The notes beneath the pieces were generated by a model. The model searched no databases. It had not been told where the DNA came from and saw nothing but the letters and a program-made list of their open reading frames with translations. Below are positions 42,451 to 53,211 of a stretch of 64,000 nt of DNA, one piece after another. The DNA comes from CBDDKW01 sp965230425 (GTDB lineage: Bacteria; Pseudomonadota; Gammaproteobacteria; UBA1113), in contig CBDDKW010000024.1 in assembly GCA_965230425.1 (NCBI GenBank), forward strand, positions 62,001 through 126,000. Direction: 5' to 3'. Each line of letters opens with the position of its first letter. Position 1 is the stretch's first letter. The position numbers and the translations under genes are program-made.

Positions 42451-45400
42451 CTACATTATGTTTAAATTTCCATCACCCAGCAGATTATCGATGATTTCTG
42501 AATCTGATAGGGTTCCGCCACCGGTAATATCGACATCCTGAAGAATAATTTGCTGAGTAAAGGCGCCACTACCGTCTGCACTCACATCAATCACCGTATC
42601 TGCACCTTCCTGATGAAAATGTAAGTAGTCATCTAAGCTATCAACTGACTCATTTTGCAGCATATCACCTAAATTTAGCACATCGCCACCTTCACCTACG
42701 GTAAAGTCTGTTACTGTATCAACGGCAGGCACATCAATTGTACCTTGATCGAGCAAATCCCAATCAAACGTATCCGCGCCATCACCACCGGTGAGTGTGT
42801 CATTTCCAGCACCACCAACAAGTACGTCACTGCCTGAGCCACCATCCAGTTGATCATTACCAGCATCACCTTTTAAGGTATCATTGCCAGCATCACCGCT
42901 AATGTTATCAGTGCCTTCACCGCCTTCCATTAAATCATCACCGCCATCACCTGACATGGTATCTGCACCATCTCGGCCTGACATAATGTTATCGCCGGAG
43001 TTCCCTGCTAAGGTATCATTGCCATCAGTACCAATATTGATCATATCCACTTCAGACACATTGACTTTAACGGTTTCTACGGATTGGACTTGGTCACCAT
43101 TAGAAGGCTCTGTGGAAGTGGCTGTCACTGTTAAATCAAAGGAGCCGGTATAGCCCAATGGCGGCGTGATGGTTAAATCCGCTAAATCTGCTGCATCTAA
43201 CTCCCACACACCATTGCCCTGATCCGTTCCATTACTTAAGACAGCGCCAGCAGGCACATTACTAATACTGACAGTAATAGTTTCCGTTGGATAATCGCTA
43301 TCTGGAAAAACCGTAAAATCTAAATCAATCGGTGAAGTAAATACAGCACTGCCATTCACTTGCATATTATCTAAGAATAATTGTGAGGGCGCACCGGTAT
43401 CAACGCCATTTGAGACAAGAAAGGCAATTTCCACTACCCCACTTTCTGTGGCAGTATAATTAAAGGTATTCCAACCTGAAGTACCGAGATCACCAATTTC
43501 TGTACTATCGGTTAACTTGATTACTTGTCCATTCACCACAACTGCGGCAACATCATTATATCCCTTAGCTATGTATCCAGCAGTTTCACAATTGGAAAAA
43601 TTCCAATCCATTGATAATATATCACCGGCTTCAACTTGCACTGCTGTTTGCACATAGGTGCCATTAATGACATCAACACCAAGGTTATCCAAGGCTCCTG
43701 AATCTAAACCTAAGTTTGTTTCCATATAGGCCTGCGTTTTATCGCCCGCTTGCATAACTAAAAACTTACTACCTTCTGTCGCCGTATAACCCATATGAGT
43801 TTCGGTAATTTGTATCTTACCCCCAGATACTTCCCAGCCAGTGTAACCAGTATCAAAACTCAGCGGTGTGTTATTGACACCCGTTACCTCAGAAACCGTA
43901 GCAATGATGGGCACATCAGCTTTAGCATCAACGGTGATATTCACTGTTGCCATTTCCGTAACACCATTGACTTCTACGGTATACGTAAAACTATCATTAC
44001 CATTAAAATCATCATTAGGTGTGTAATTAACAGTATTGTCTGGATTTAAACTCACAGTTCCGTTAGCGGGCGAACCTAAAGCAGTAATCGTTGCTGAACC
44101 ATCAACAGTATCATTACTTAAGACAAAAATGGTTGCCGCACCATCTTCTGTCATATTAACATTATTATCCTGTAAAATTATTTGATCTAATTCCGCATCA
44201 GTTGATGCAACTGCAGAAGTATTACCTGCCGCATCAGTGGCAGTAACAGAAATTGCAATTTTCCCATTATCTAAGCTACTAATATCAGCTTCATTGCCTA
44301 CTAAATTCCAATTACCACTACCATCAGCAGTCACTTGTGCTACAACCGAATTACCAGAACTATCAGTGATAGTGACATCAATGGTACTATTAGCTTCAGC
44401 AGTACCCGCTACATTCACATGTCCATCTTCATTGGCATCAATCACATTATCACCTTCAATCGGCATCGTGATCGTCGGCGCATTAGGCCCTTGATTATCT
44501 AACGTAATATTCGTACTGGCTGTGGACGAGGTATTGCCTGCGGCATCGGTGGCGGTGGCTGACACGGTAATCGAACCATTGTCCAAACCACTGATATCCG
44601 CTTCGTTTCCGGTTAAACTCCAATTCCCCGCACCGTCGGTGGTCACCTGCGCCGTCACCGTATCACCGGAACCATCCGTGAAGGTCACATCGATGGTACT
44701 GTTGGCTTCGGCGGTACCACTGACCATCACATCATTATCTTCGGCGGCATTGACGATGTTATCACCTTCAATGGGCGTCGTGATCGTCGGCGCATTAGGC
44801 CCTTGATTATCTAACGTAATATTCGTACTGGCTGTGGACGAGGTATTGCCTGCGGCATCGGTGGCGGTGGCTGACACGGTAATCGAACCATTGTCCAAAC
44901 CACTGATATCCGCTTCGTTTCCGGTTAAACTCCAATTCCCCGCACCGTCGGTGGTCACCTGCGCCGTCACCGTATCACCGGAACCATCCGTGAAGGTCAC
45001 ATCGATGGTACTGTTGGCTTCGGCGGTACCACTGACCATCACATCATTATCTTCGGCGGCATTGACGATGTTATCACCTTCAATGGGCGTCGTGATCGTC
45101 GGCGCATTAGGCCCTTGATTATCTAAGGTAATGTTCGTGCTGGCAGTGGAGGAGGTATTGCCCGCCGCATCCGTCGCCGTGGCTGACACCATGATCGATC
45201 CATTATCCAAACCACTGATATCCGCTTCGTTACCCGTTAAACTCCAATTCCCCGCACCATCCGTCGTCACCTGCGCAGTAACGGTGTCACCACTGCCATC
45301 GGTGAAGGTCACATCAATGGTACTATTGGCTTCGGCGGTACCACTGACCATCACATCATTATCTTCTGCTGCGTTCACCACATTATCACCCTCGATAGGC

Positions 45401-48400
45401 GTGGTGATCGTCGGTGCTGCTGGGCCTTGGTTATCTAAGGTAATATTCGTGCTCGCCGTGCTAGACGTATTACCTGCGGCATCCGTCGCCGTGGCTGACA
45501 CCGTGATCGATCCATTATCTAAACCACTGATATCCGCTTCATTGCCGGTTAAACTCCAATTACCTGCTCCGTCAGTAGTCACTTGCGCGGTCACTGTATC
45601 ACCACTGCCATCGGTGAAGGTCACATCGATGGTACTGTTGGCTTCGGCGGTGCCACTGACCATCACATCATTATCTTCTGCTGCGTTCACCACATTATCA
45701 CCCTCGATAGGCGTGGTGATCGTCGGTGCTGCTGGGCCTTGGTTATCTAAGGTAATGTTGGTGCTAGCTGTACTGGAAGTATTGCCCGCCGCATCGGTTG
45801 CTGTAGCAGATACGGTAATAGAACCATTGTCCAAACCACTGATATCCGCTTCGTTACCCGTTAAACTCCAATTCCCCGCACCATCCGTCGTCACTTGCAC
45901 CGTGACGGTATCACCGGAACCATCGGTGAAGGTCACATCGATGGTACTGTTGGCTTCGGCGGTACCACTGACCATCACATCATTATCTTCCGCGGCGTTA
46001 ACAATGTTATCACCTTCAATGGGTGTGGTGATCGTCGGTGCATTAGGTCCTTGATTATCTAAGGTAATATTGGTACTGGCGGTGGAGGAGGTATTACCTG
46101 CCACATCCGTCGCCGTGGCTGACACGGTAATCGAGCCATTATCGAGTCCACTGATATCCGCTTCATTGCCGGTTAAACTCCAATTACCCGCACCGTCGGT
46201 GGTCACCTGCGCCGTCACCGTATCACCACTGCCATCGGTGAAGGTCACATCGACGGTACTGTTCGCTTCGGCGGTGCCGCTCACCATCACATCATTATCT
46301 TCGGCCGCGTTTACCACATTATCACCTTCAATCGGCGTGGTGATCGTCGGCGCATTAGGTCCTTGATTATCTAAGGTAATATTGGTGCTTGCTGTGGATG
46401 AGGTATTACCTGCGGCATCGGTGGCGGTGGCTGACACCGTAATCGAACCATTGTCCAATCCGCTAATATCCGCTTCGTTTCCGGTTAAACTCCAATTACC
46501 TGCTCCGTCAGTAGTCACTTGCGCCGTCACTGTATCACCACTGCCATCCGTGAAGGTCACATCGATGGTACTGTTGGCTTCGGCGGTACCACTGACCATC
46601 ACATCATTATCTTCCGCGGCGTTAACAATGTTATCACCTTCAATGGGTGTGGTGATCGTCGGTGCTGCCGGGCCTTGATTGTCTAAGGTAATGTTCGTGC
46701 TCACCGTACTGGAGGTATTGCCCGCAGCATCGGTGGCGGTGGCTGACACCGTAATCGAACCATTGTCCAATCCGCTAATATCCGCTTCGTTTCCGGTTAA
46801 ACTCCAATTACCTGCTCCGTCAGTAGTCACTTGCGCCGTCACGGTATCACCGGAACCATCCGTGAAGGTCACATCAATGGTACTGTTGGCTTCGGCGGTA
46901 CCACTGACCATCACATCATTATCTTCGGCGGCATTGACGATGTTATCGCCTTCAATGGGTGTGGTGATCGTCGGCGTGGCTGGTCCTTGGTTATCTAAAG
47001 TAATGTTCGTGCTCGCCGTGCTAGACGTATTACCTGCCGCATCGGTTGCTGTAGCAGATACGGTAATCGAACCATTATCCAAACCACTGATATCCGCTTC
47101 ATTACCCGTTAAACTCCAATTCCCCGCACCGTCGGTAGTCACTTGTGCCGTCACCGTATCACCGCTGCCATCGGTGAAGGTCACATCGATGGTACTGTTC
47201 GCTTCCGCCGTGCCACTGACCATCACATCATTATCTTCGGCCGCATTGACGATGTTATCACCTTCGATAGGCGTAGTAATCGTCGGTGCATTAGGCCCTT
47301 GGTTATCTAAAGTAATGTTCGTGCTCGTCGTGCTAGACGTATTACCTGCCGCATCGGTTGCTGTAGCAGATACGGTAATGGAGCCATTATCTAAACCACT
47401 GATATCCGCTTCATTACCCGTTAAACTCCAATTCCCCGCACCGTCGGTGGTCACTTGCGCGGTGACGGTATCACCGGAACCATCAGTAAAAGTTACATCA
47501 ATCGTGCTATTGGCTTCCGCCGTACCACTGACCATCACATCATTATCTTCTGCTGCATTGACGATGTTATCGCCTTCAATGGGTGTGGTGATCGTCGGCG
47601 TGGCTGGTCCTTGGTTATCTAAAGTAATGTTCGTGCTCGCCGTGCTAGACGTATTACCTGCCGCATCGGTTGCTGTAGCAGATACGGTAATAGAACCATT
47701 GTCCAAACCACTGATGTCCGCTTCATTGCCAGAAAGACTCCAATTCCCTGCACCATCCGTCGTCACTTGCGCAGTGACGGTATCACCGGAACCATCAGTA
47801 AAAGTTACATCAATCGTACTATTAGCTTCGGCGGTACCACTGACCATCACATCATTATCTTCGGCGGCATTGACGATGTTATCGCCTTCAATAGGTGTGG
47901 TGATCGTCGGCGTGGCTGGTCCTTGGTTATCTAAAGTAATGTTCGTGCTCGCCGTGCTAGACGTATTACCTGCCGCATCGGTTGCTGTAGCAGATACGGT
48001 AATAGAACCATTGTCCAAACCACTGATATCCGCTTCGTTTCCGCTTAAACTCCAATTACCTGCTCCGTCAGTCGTCACTTGCGCCGTCACTGTATCACCA
48101 CTGCCATCGGTGAAGGTCACATCGATGGTACTGTTCGCTTCGGCGGTACCACTGACCATCACATCATTATCTTCGGCGGCATTGACGATGTTATCGCCTT
48201 CAATAGGTGTGGTGATCGTCGGCGTGGCTGGTCCTTGGTTATCTAAAGTAATGTTCGTGCTCGCCGTGCTAGACGTATTACCTGCCGCATCGGTTGCTGT
48301 AGCAGATACGGTAATAGAACCATTGTCCAAACCACTGATATCCGCTTCGTTTCCGCTTAAACTCCAATTACCTGCTCCGTCAGTCGTCACTTGCGCCGTC

Positions 48401-51400
48401 ACTGTATCACCACTGCCATCGGTGAAGGTCACATCGATGGTACTGTTCGCTTCCGCCGTACCACTGACCATCACATCATTATCTTCGGCGGCATTGACGA
48501 TGTTATCGCCTTCAATAGGTGTGGTGATCGTCGGCGTGGCTGGTCCTTGGTTATCTAAAGTAATGTTCGTGCTCGTCGTGCTAGACGTATTACCTGCCAC
48601 ATCCGTCGCCGTGGCTGACACGGTAATAGAACCATTGTCGAGTCCACTGATATCCGCTTCGTTACCGGTTAAACTCCAATTACCCGCACCGTCCGTCGTC
48701 ACTTGCGCAGTGACGGTATCACCGGAACCATCGGTAAAGGTTACATCGATGGTACTGTTGGCTTCGGCGGTACCACTGACCATCACATCATTGTCTTCTG
48801 CTGCATTGACGATGTTATCACCTTCAATGGGCGTGGTGATCGTCGGTGCTGCCGGACCTTGATTATCTAAGGTAATGTTCGTGCTGGCTGTGGATGAGGT
48901 ATTACCTGCCGCATCGGTGGCGGTGGCTGACACGGTAATCGAACCATTGTCCAAACCACTGATATCCGCTTCGTTTCCGGTTAAACTCCAGTTACCTGCA
49001 CCGTCGGTGGTCACTTGTGCGGTGACGGTATCACCACTGCCATCAGTGAAGGTCACATCAATCGTGCTATTGGCTTCGGCGGTGCCACTGACCATTACAT
49101 CATTGTCTTCTGCTGCATTGACAATGTTATCACCTTCGATAGGCGTGGTGATCGTCGGTGCATTAGGTCCTTGATTATCTAAGGTAATGTTCGTGCTGGC
49201 TGTGGATGAGGTATTACCTGCCGCATCGGTAGCGGTGGCTGACACGGTAATCGAACCATTGTCCAAACCACTGATATCCGCTTCGTTTCCGGTTAAACTC
49301 CAATTCCCCGCACCATCGGTGGTGACTTGCGCAGTGACGGTATCACCGGAACCATCCGTGAAGGTCACATCAATCGTACTGTTGGCTTCGGCCGTGCCGC
49401 TCACCATCACATCATTATCTTCCGCCGCGTTAACAAGGTTGTCACCTTCAATGGGCGTGGTGATCGTCGGTGCATTAGGCCCTTGATTATCTAAGGTAAT
49501 GTTGGTGCTGGCTGTGGATGAGGTATTACCTGCCGCATCGGTAGCGGTGGCTGACACGGTAATCGAACCATTGTCCAAACCACTGATATCCGCTTCGTTT
49601 CCGGTTAAACTCCAATTCCCCGCACCGTCGGTGGTCACTTGTGCGGTGACGGTATCACCACTGCCATCAGTGAAGGTCACATCAATCGTGCTATTGGCTT
49701 CGGCGGTGCCACTGACCATTACATCATTGTCTTCTGCTGCATTGACAATGTTATCACCTTCGATAGGCGTGGTGATCGTCGGTGCATTAGGTCCTTGATT
49801 ATCTAAGGTAATGTTCGTGCTGGCTGTGGATGAGGTATTACCTGCCGCATCGGTAGCGGTGGCTGACACGGTAATCGAACCATTGTCCAAACCACTGATA
49901 TCCGCTTCGTTTCCGGTTAAACTCCAATTCCCCGCACCATCGGTGGTGACTTGCGCAGTGACGGTATCACCGGAACCATCCGTGAAGGTCACATCAATCG
50001 TACTGTTGGCTTCGGCCGTGCCGCTCACCATCACATCATTATCTTCCGCAGCATTGACGATATTGTCACCTTCAATGGGCGTGGTGATCGTCGGTGCATT
50101 AGGCCCTTGATTATCTAAGGTAATGTTGGTGCTGGCTGTGGATGACGTATTACCTGCCGCATCGGTAGCCGTGGCTGACACGGTAATAGAACCATTGTCC
50201 AAACCACTGATATCCGCTTCGTTTCCGGTTAAACTCCAATTACCTGCTCCGTCAGTAGTCACTTGCGCCGTCACTGTATCACCACTGCCATCCGTGAAGG
50301 TCACATCGATGGTACTGTTGGCTTCGGCGGTACCACTGACCATCACATCATTATCTTCGGCCGCATTGACGATGTTATCGCCTTCAATGGGTGTGGCGAT
50401 CGTCGGTGCTGCGGGGCCTTGATTATCTAAGGTAATATTCGTGCTGGCCGTGCTAGACGTATTACCCGCCGCATCCGTCGCTGTCGCTGAAACCGTAATC
50501 GAACCATTATCTAAACCACTGATATCGGCTTCATTACCCGTTAAACTCCAGTTACCCGCACCATCGGTGGTAACTTGTGCAATGACTGTATTGCCTGAAC
50601 CATCTGTAAATGTTATATCAACGGCGCTATTTGGCTCTGCTGTGCCACTGATATTAACATCTAGGTCTTCAGCGGCATTAACAATATTATCCCCTTCAAT
50701 AAAGCCACTCATTATTGGCGATGCTGGACCCTGGTTATCTAGAACAATGTCAAGTGATGACGCTGCAGACATATTACCAGACGCATCGACAGCCACAGCC
50801 GTCACGGTAACTGTGCCATTGTCTAAGCCACTGATATCAACTTCATTACCAGCAATACTCCAATTGCCCATGCTGTCTACGCTTGCTTGCGTAACAATTG
50901 CATTCCCAGAACCATCATTAAATGTTAAAGTCACCGTACTATAGGCTTCTGCTGAACCTGTTACTAATACTGAATTATCTTCAGCAGCATTAACGATATT
51001 ATCGCCTTCAATAAAACCATATATCCTTGGCGCATCAGGTGCTTGCATATCAACATTTGTATTGTCTGATGGTTCTGAAAATGTGGATACTGTATTTTGA
51101 AAATCATTGAATGTATCACTTTGCTGTGAATCCATTTGTGTATTTGTATGGAATCGCATCTGGCTAGTAAAATTAAAGTTATGGCCTGGGGTATCTTGAG
51201 CTAAATCAACCAGGTCATCACTTTGAGTATTTAAATCTGATAATTCATCCCGCTTAAAACGCTCATCATCAAACTCTAATTCAGCTTGAATGATGTCACC
51301 AATTTTATATTCTGTATCATTAAGCGTAATGGCTTTGTATTCAAGGGGATTGTTAATCAGGTTTTCCGCAAGATTAACGAGACGTACTTCCGTACTATCT

Positions 51401-51567
51401 TCATGCACGAGCACGATATCAGCATCATCTTGCACAATCGTTTGTGGCTCAGATCCGACGTCTAAGATTTCTGCAATAGACTCAGCTCTGATAATATTTT
51501 GGGCAAGCTCAACGAGCTGTAATTGCTCCAAGCCTTCCTTTTTTGTTACTTTTGCCCAAATGTCCAT
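42451..51567 (-). CDS. Giant RTX adhesin with Ig-like repeats, secreted by a type I system
   Basis: A 3038-residue surface protein. Residues 1-178 form a non-repetitive, acidic N-terminus without signal peptide. Residues 179-2466 are 22 Ig-like (Bap-type) repeats of exactly 104 residues. Then come a cadherin-like domain (about 2467-2560, with a VLSNDT and FTYTVEVNG pattern), a jelly-roll-like segment (about 2575-2740), another beta segment, nonapeptide RTX calcium-binding repeats (about 2843-2932, GGAGNDTLTGGDGAD type) and a type I secretion C-terminal target of the VCA0849 kind ending LSDSEIIDNLLGDG. A purine-rich GGAGGAAGGGGG precedes the ATG. Expected to be exported by a TolC-type channel and mediate attachment or biofilm; no exporter gene is in the window. 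A LapG-like protease gene lies 7 kb away. Confidence 0.92.
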   Translation of the reverse strand: MDIWAKVTKKEGLEQLQLVELAQNIIRAESIAEILDVGSEPQTIVQDDADIVLVHEDSTEVRLVNLAENLINNPLEYKAITLNDTEYKIGDIIQAELEFDDERFKRDELSDLNTQSDDLVDLAQDTPGHNFNFTSQMRFHTNTQMDSQQSDTFNDFQNTVSTFSEPSDNTNVDMQAPDAPRIYGFIEGDNIVNAAEDNSVLVTGSAEAYSTVTLTFNDGSGNAIVTQASVDSMGNWSIAGNEVDISGLDNGTVTVTAVAVDASGNMSAASSLDIVLDNQGPASPIMSGFIEGDNIVNAAEDLDVNISGTAEPNSAVDITFTDGSGNTVIAQVTTDGAGNWSLTGNEADISGLDNGSITVSATATDAAGNTSSTASTNITLDNQGPAAPTIATPIEGDNIVNAAEDNDVMVSGTAEANSTIDVTFTDGSGDTVTAQVTTDGAGNWSLTGNEADISGLDNGSITVSATATDAAGNTSSTASTNITLDNQGPNAPTITTPIEGDNIVNAAEDNDVMVSGTAEANSTIDVTFTDGSGDTVTAQVTTDGAGNWSLTGNEADISGLDNGSITVSATATDAAGNTSSTASTNITLDNQGPNAPTITTPIEGDNIVNAAEDNDVMVSGTAEANSTIDVTFTDGSGDTVTAQVTTDGAGNWSLTGNEADISGLDNGSITVSATATDAAGNTSSTASTNITLDNQGPNAPTITTPIEGDNLVNAAEDNDVMVSGTAEANSTIDVTFTDGSGDTVTAQVTTDGAGNWSLTGNEADISGLDNGSITVSATATDAAGNTSSTASTNITLDNQGPNAPTITTPIEGDNIVNAAEDNDVMVSGTAEANSTIDVTFTDGSGDTVTAQVTTDGAGNWSLTGNEADISGLDNGSITVSATATDAAGNTSSTASTNITLDNQGPAAPTITTPIEGDNIVNAAEDNDVMVSGTAEANSTIDVTFTDGSGDTVTAQVTTDGAGNWSLTGNEADISGLDNGSITVSATATDVAGNTSSTTSTNITLDNQGPATPTITTPIEGDNIVNAAEDNDVMVSGTAEANSTIDVTFTDGSGDTVTAQVTTDGAGNWSLSGNEADISGLDNGSITVSATATDAAGNTSSTASTNITLDNQGPATPTITTPIEGDNIVNAAEDNDVMVSGTAEANSTIDVTFTDGSGDTVTAQVTTDGAGNWSLSGNEADISGLDNGSITVSATATDAAGNTSSTASTNITLDNQGPATPTITTPIEGDNIVNAAEDNDVMVSGTAEANSTIDVTFTDGSGDTVTAQVTTDGAGNWSLSGNEADISGLDNGSITVSATATDAAGNTSSTASTNITLDNQGPATPTITTPIEGDNIVNAAEDNDVMVSGTAEANSTIDVTFTDGSGDTVTAQVTTDGAGNWSLTGNEADISGLDNGSITVSATATDAAGNTSSTTSTNITLDNQGPNAPTITTPIEGDNIVNAAEDNDVMVSGTAEANSTIDVTFTDGSGDTVTAQVTTDGAGNWSLTGNEADISGLDNGSITVSATATDAAGNTSSTASTNITLDNQGPATPTITTPIEGDNIVNAAEDNDVMVSGTAEANSTIDVTFTDGSGDTVTAQVTTDGAGNWSLTGNEADISGLDNGSITVSATATDAAGNTSSTVSTNITLDNQGPAAPTITTPIEGDNIVNAAEDNDVMVSGTAEANSTIDVTFTDGSGDTVTAQVTTDGAGNWSLTGNEADISGLDNGSITVSATATDAAGNTSSTASTNITLDNQGPNAPTITTPIEGDNVVNAAEDNDVMVSGTAEANSTVDVTFTDGSGDTVTAQVTTDGAGNWSLTGNEADISGLDNGSITVSATATDVAGNTSSTASTNITLDNQGPNAPTITTPIEGDNIVNAAEDNDVMVSGTAEANSTIDVTFTDGSGDTVTVQVTTDGAGNWSLTGNEADISGLDNGSITVSATATDAAGNTSSTASTNITLDNQGPAAPTITTPIEGDNVVNAAEDNDVMVSGTAEANSTIDVTFTDGSGDTVTAQVTTDGAGNWSLTGNEADISGLDNGSITVSATATDAAGNTSSTASTNITLDNQGPAAPTITTPIEGDNVVNAAEDNDVMVSGTAEANSTIDVTFTDGSGDTVTAQVTTDGAGNWSLTGNEADISGLDNGSIMVSATATDAAGNTSSTASTNITLDNQGPNAPTITTPIEGDNIVNAAEDNDVMVSGTAEANSTIDVTFTDGSGDTVTAQVTTDGAGNWSLTGNEADISGLDNGSITVSATATDAAGNTSSTASTNITLDNQGPNAPTITTPIEGDNIVNAAEDNDVMVSGTAEANSTIDVTFTDGSGDTVTAQVTTDGAGNWSLTGNEADISGLDNGSITVSATATDAAGNTSSTASTNITLDNQGPNAPTITMPIEGDNVIDANEDGHVNVAGTAEANSTIDVTITDSSGNSVVAQVTADGSGNWNLVGNEADISSLDNGKIAISVTATDAAGNTSAVASTDAELDQIILQDNNVNMTEDGAATIFVLSNDTVDGSATITALGSPANGTVSLNPDNTVNYTPNDDFNGNDSFTYTVEVNGVTEMATVNITVDAKADVPIIATVSEVTGVNNTPLSFDTGYTGWEVSGGKIQITETHMGYTATEGSKFLVMQAGDKTQAYMETNLGLDSGALDNLGVDVINGTYVQTAVQVEAGDILSMDWNFSNCETAGYIAKGYNDVAAVVVNGQVIKLTDSTEIGDLGTSGWNTFNYTATESGVVEIAFLVSNGVDTGAPSQLFLDNMQVNGSAVFTSPIDLDFTVFPDSDYPTETITVSISNVPAGAVLSNGTDQGNGVWELDAADLADLTITPPLGYTGSFDLTVTATSTEPSNGDQVQSVETVKVNVSEVDMINIGTDGNDTLAGNSGDNIMSGRDGADTMSGDGGDDLMEGGEGTDNISGDAGNDTLKGDAGNDQLDGGSGSDVLVGGAGNDTLTGGDGADTFDWDLLDQGTIDVPAVDTVTDFTVGEGGDVLNLGDMLQNESVDSLDDYLHFHQEGADTVIDVSADGSGAFTQQIILQDVDITGGGTLSDSEIIDNLLGDGNLNIM
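44170..51033 (-). repeat. 22 tandem repeats of exactly 312 bp
   Basis: The Ig-like part of the adhesin gene is a perfect-length array: 22 x 312 = 6864 bases with no insertion or deletion. The outermost anchor IEGDN codons at 51001 and 44449 are 6552 bases apart, exactly 21 periods. The first two and last units are diverged; inner units are nearly identical in protein but differ by patches of synonymous changes. A 624-base higher-order pattern (units near 48875 and 49499, 49187 and 49811) and near-identical neighbours (44520/44830; 47950/48260) show recent block duplication and conversion. Confidence 0.95.
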
Positions 51568-51716
51568 ACGCCGCCCCCTTCCTCCTTTGGATGGCTACAT
51601 AATATAATAGTTAATTGCTGTGCTAATCATGTAAGCGCGGTGTTACATGGTTTCGCATGGTTAAAACTCTGCAAGTACAATGCCAACTAGAAACTAAAAA
51701 ACTTATAAGGAATAAT

Positions 51717-52154
51717 ATGTTAGCTCTGATCCAACGTAGTAAACACGGCAAGGTTGTTGTAGATAATGAAATTACAGGAGCGATTAAACAAGGTATCGTC
51801 ACCTTGATCGGTATTGAAAAAACTGATTCTACAGACACGGCTGATAAAATTTTATACAAGTTATTAAACTACCGTATATTTTCTGATGTAGAAGATAAAA
51901 TGAATCTTAGCTTGCTAGATATTCAAGGTGGGTTACTACTGGTGCCGCAATTTACGCTGGCTGCCGACACAAAAAAAGGTTTACGCCCGAGCTTTTCCTC
52001 TGCCGCTTCACCTGCTGCTAGTCAAGAGTTATTTGACTACTTGGTCACTCAAGCAAAACAAACATACCCACATGTTGAAACCGGTATTTTCGGTGCAAAC
52101 ATGCAAGTGGAGATTTGTAATGATGGCCCAGTGACGTTTATGCTGAGTGCTTAA
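51717..52154 (+). CDS. dtd: D-aminoacyl-tRNA deacylase
   Basis: 145 residues from the ATG at 51717, preceded by AAGGA; the frame opens 20 codons earlier without homology. Removes D-amino acids and glycine mischarged on tRNA. PQFTLAADTKKGLRPSF (the usual SQFTL has Pro for Ser here) and the Gly-cisPro motif in CNDGPVTFML are the signature active-site elements. Read divergently from the adhesin. Its 3' end overlaps the convergent hydrolase gene by 17 bases. Confidence 0.96.
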   Translation: MLALIQRSKHGKVVVDNEITGAIKQGIVTLIGIEKTDSTDTADKILYKLLNYRIFSDVEDKMNLSLLDIQGGLLLVPQFTLAADTKKGLRPSFSSAASPAASQELFDYLVTQAKQTYPHVETGIFGANMQVEICNDGPVTFMLSA

Positions 52155-53013
52155 CTTGCTCGCAACTATTCATCTGTTGTGGTGCAAAAAAATTTAAAAC
52201 ATATTTTGCCACTTGCTCTGGTGTTTGCATATGTAAGTGGTGAGTACCTGATAGCCGTACTTTGGTAAAATGTTTAATGCACTCCATCCGCTGCTCAACC
52301 AAAATATGCTCTTCTAAAATACCTTCGCTGGCTTCGATTAAAAGCACAGGACAAGTAATTTGCGAAAAAAGTTCAAGAATTTCTTCCTCGGGTAAATAAC
52401 GTTTTGATGGTTGTAATAAAGCACGATCATGGCCCCAGTACCAACCTTTCTCACCTTGCTGTACGCCGCGACTGGCTAAAATCGCTGCGATCTTTTCAGT
52501 CACATCGCCCGCAGCAGTGCGAGTACGAATGGCTCGCTCTAAAGATGAATAGGTTTTCACAATATTTTTACGTGGTTTACCTATCTTCATGTCGTCCACA
52601 AATCCCATGGCTTCTTCTATGACTTCAGCACTGATAGGTCCCATAGAATCAATAAATACAGTTTTTATTACCCGCTCAGGATCATGGCTTGCTAACATAC
52701 TACTGACTGCACCACCTAAAGAATGACCTAATAAATAATATTCTTGCCATCCTAGCGTGTCGATCAGCTTTAACATACAGTCTAAATAAAAATCCATACT
52801 GTATTGCTCATTCAAATGAGTAGATAAACCATGACCGGGCAAATCCACAGCGATAACATAAAATCCTGATAATAAGGGCGCAAGTAATTCAAAACTGGCG
52901 GCATTATCTAACCATCCATGCAAAGCTAAAATAGGTGGTTGGCTTGGATCCCCCCATGTCTTTGCGGCTAATTGAAAGCCATCAATATCAACGGTTATGT
53001 CATTACTGCTCAT
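52138..53013 (-). CDS. Alpha/beta hydrolase
   Basis: 291 residues from the ATG at 53013 (an ATG at 53028 is the alternative). A classical alpha/beta-hydrolase: oxyanion-hole motif HGWLDNAASF (about 32-41), nucleophile elbow GHSLGG with Ser98, and a likely catalytic His in GTHHLHMQTPEQVA (about 258-261). The DLPGHGLS segment is typical of the MEST/epoxide-hydrolase-like group of esterases and lipases. Substrate cannot be told. Often found beside metabolic genes in gammaproteobacteria; here it is convergent with dtd. Confidence 0.88.
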   Translation of the reverse strand: MSSNDITVDIDGFQLAAKTWGDPSQPPILALHGWLDNAASFELLAPLLSGFYVIAVDLPGHGLSTHLNEQYSMDFYLDCMLKLIDTLGWQEYYLLGHSLGGAVSSMLASHDPERVIKTVFIDSMGPISAEVIEEAMGFVDDMKIGKPRKNIVKTYSSLERAIRTRTAAGDVTEKIAAILASRGVQQGEKGWYWGHDRALLQPSKRYLPEEEILELFSQITCPVLLIEASEGILEEHILVEQRMECIKHFTKVRLSGTHHLHMQTPEQVAKYVLNFFAPQQMNSCEQVKHSA

Positions 53014-53211
53014 AGTCACTTTGCACATCTCTTGTACGATTAACGAGATAGCGATACTAACGGATCATTTACCAAGTTACAACCACAGGGTATGATGCCA
53101 ATAGGTTAGCAGCAAAGGCTCTCATGCATTTATCCTAGCGCGCTTAGAGACCTCTTATTTTCAGAGAAGTGAGAAGGTCAAAAGCTATAGTGATGCACTA
53201 AGGACAGAATA

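Noticed and set aside
46679..48862. Long antisense open frame (over 700 codons) and many 94-99 codon ones on the plus strand of the adhesin repeats
   Set aside because: They repeat with the same 312-base period because the repeat unit happens to lack stops on the other strand. The predicted products are low-complexity Ser/Val/Ala chains with no family or ribosome site.
44170..51033. CRISPR-like array
   Set aside because: The unit is 312 bases, coding, with no spacer structure.
44170..51033. LapG cleavage sites, because each repeat contains DAAG close to the TAAG consensus
   Set aside because: DAAGNTS is a normal part of this Ig-like fold, present in all repeats, while real sites lie once in the N-terminal retention module.
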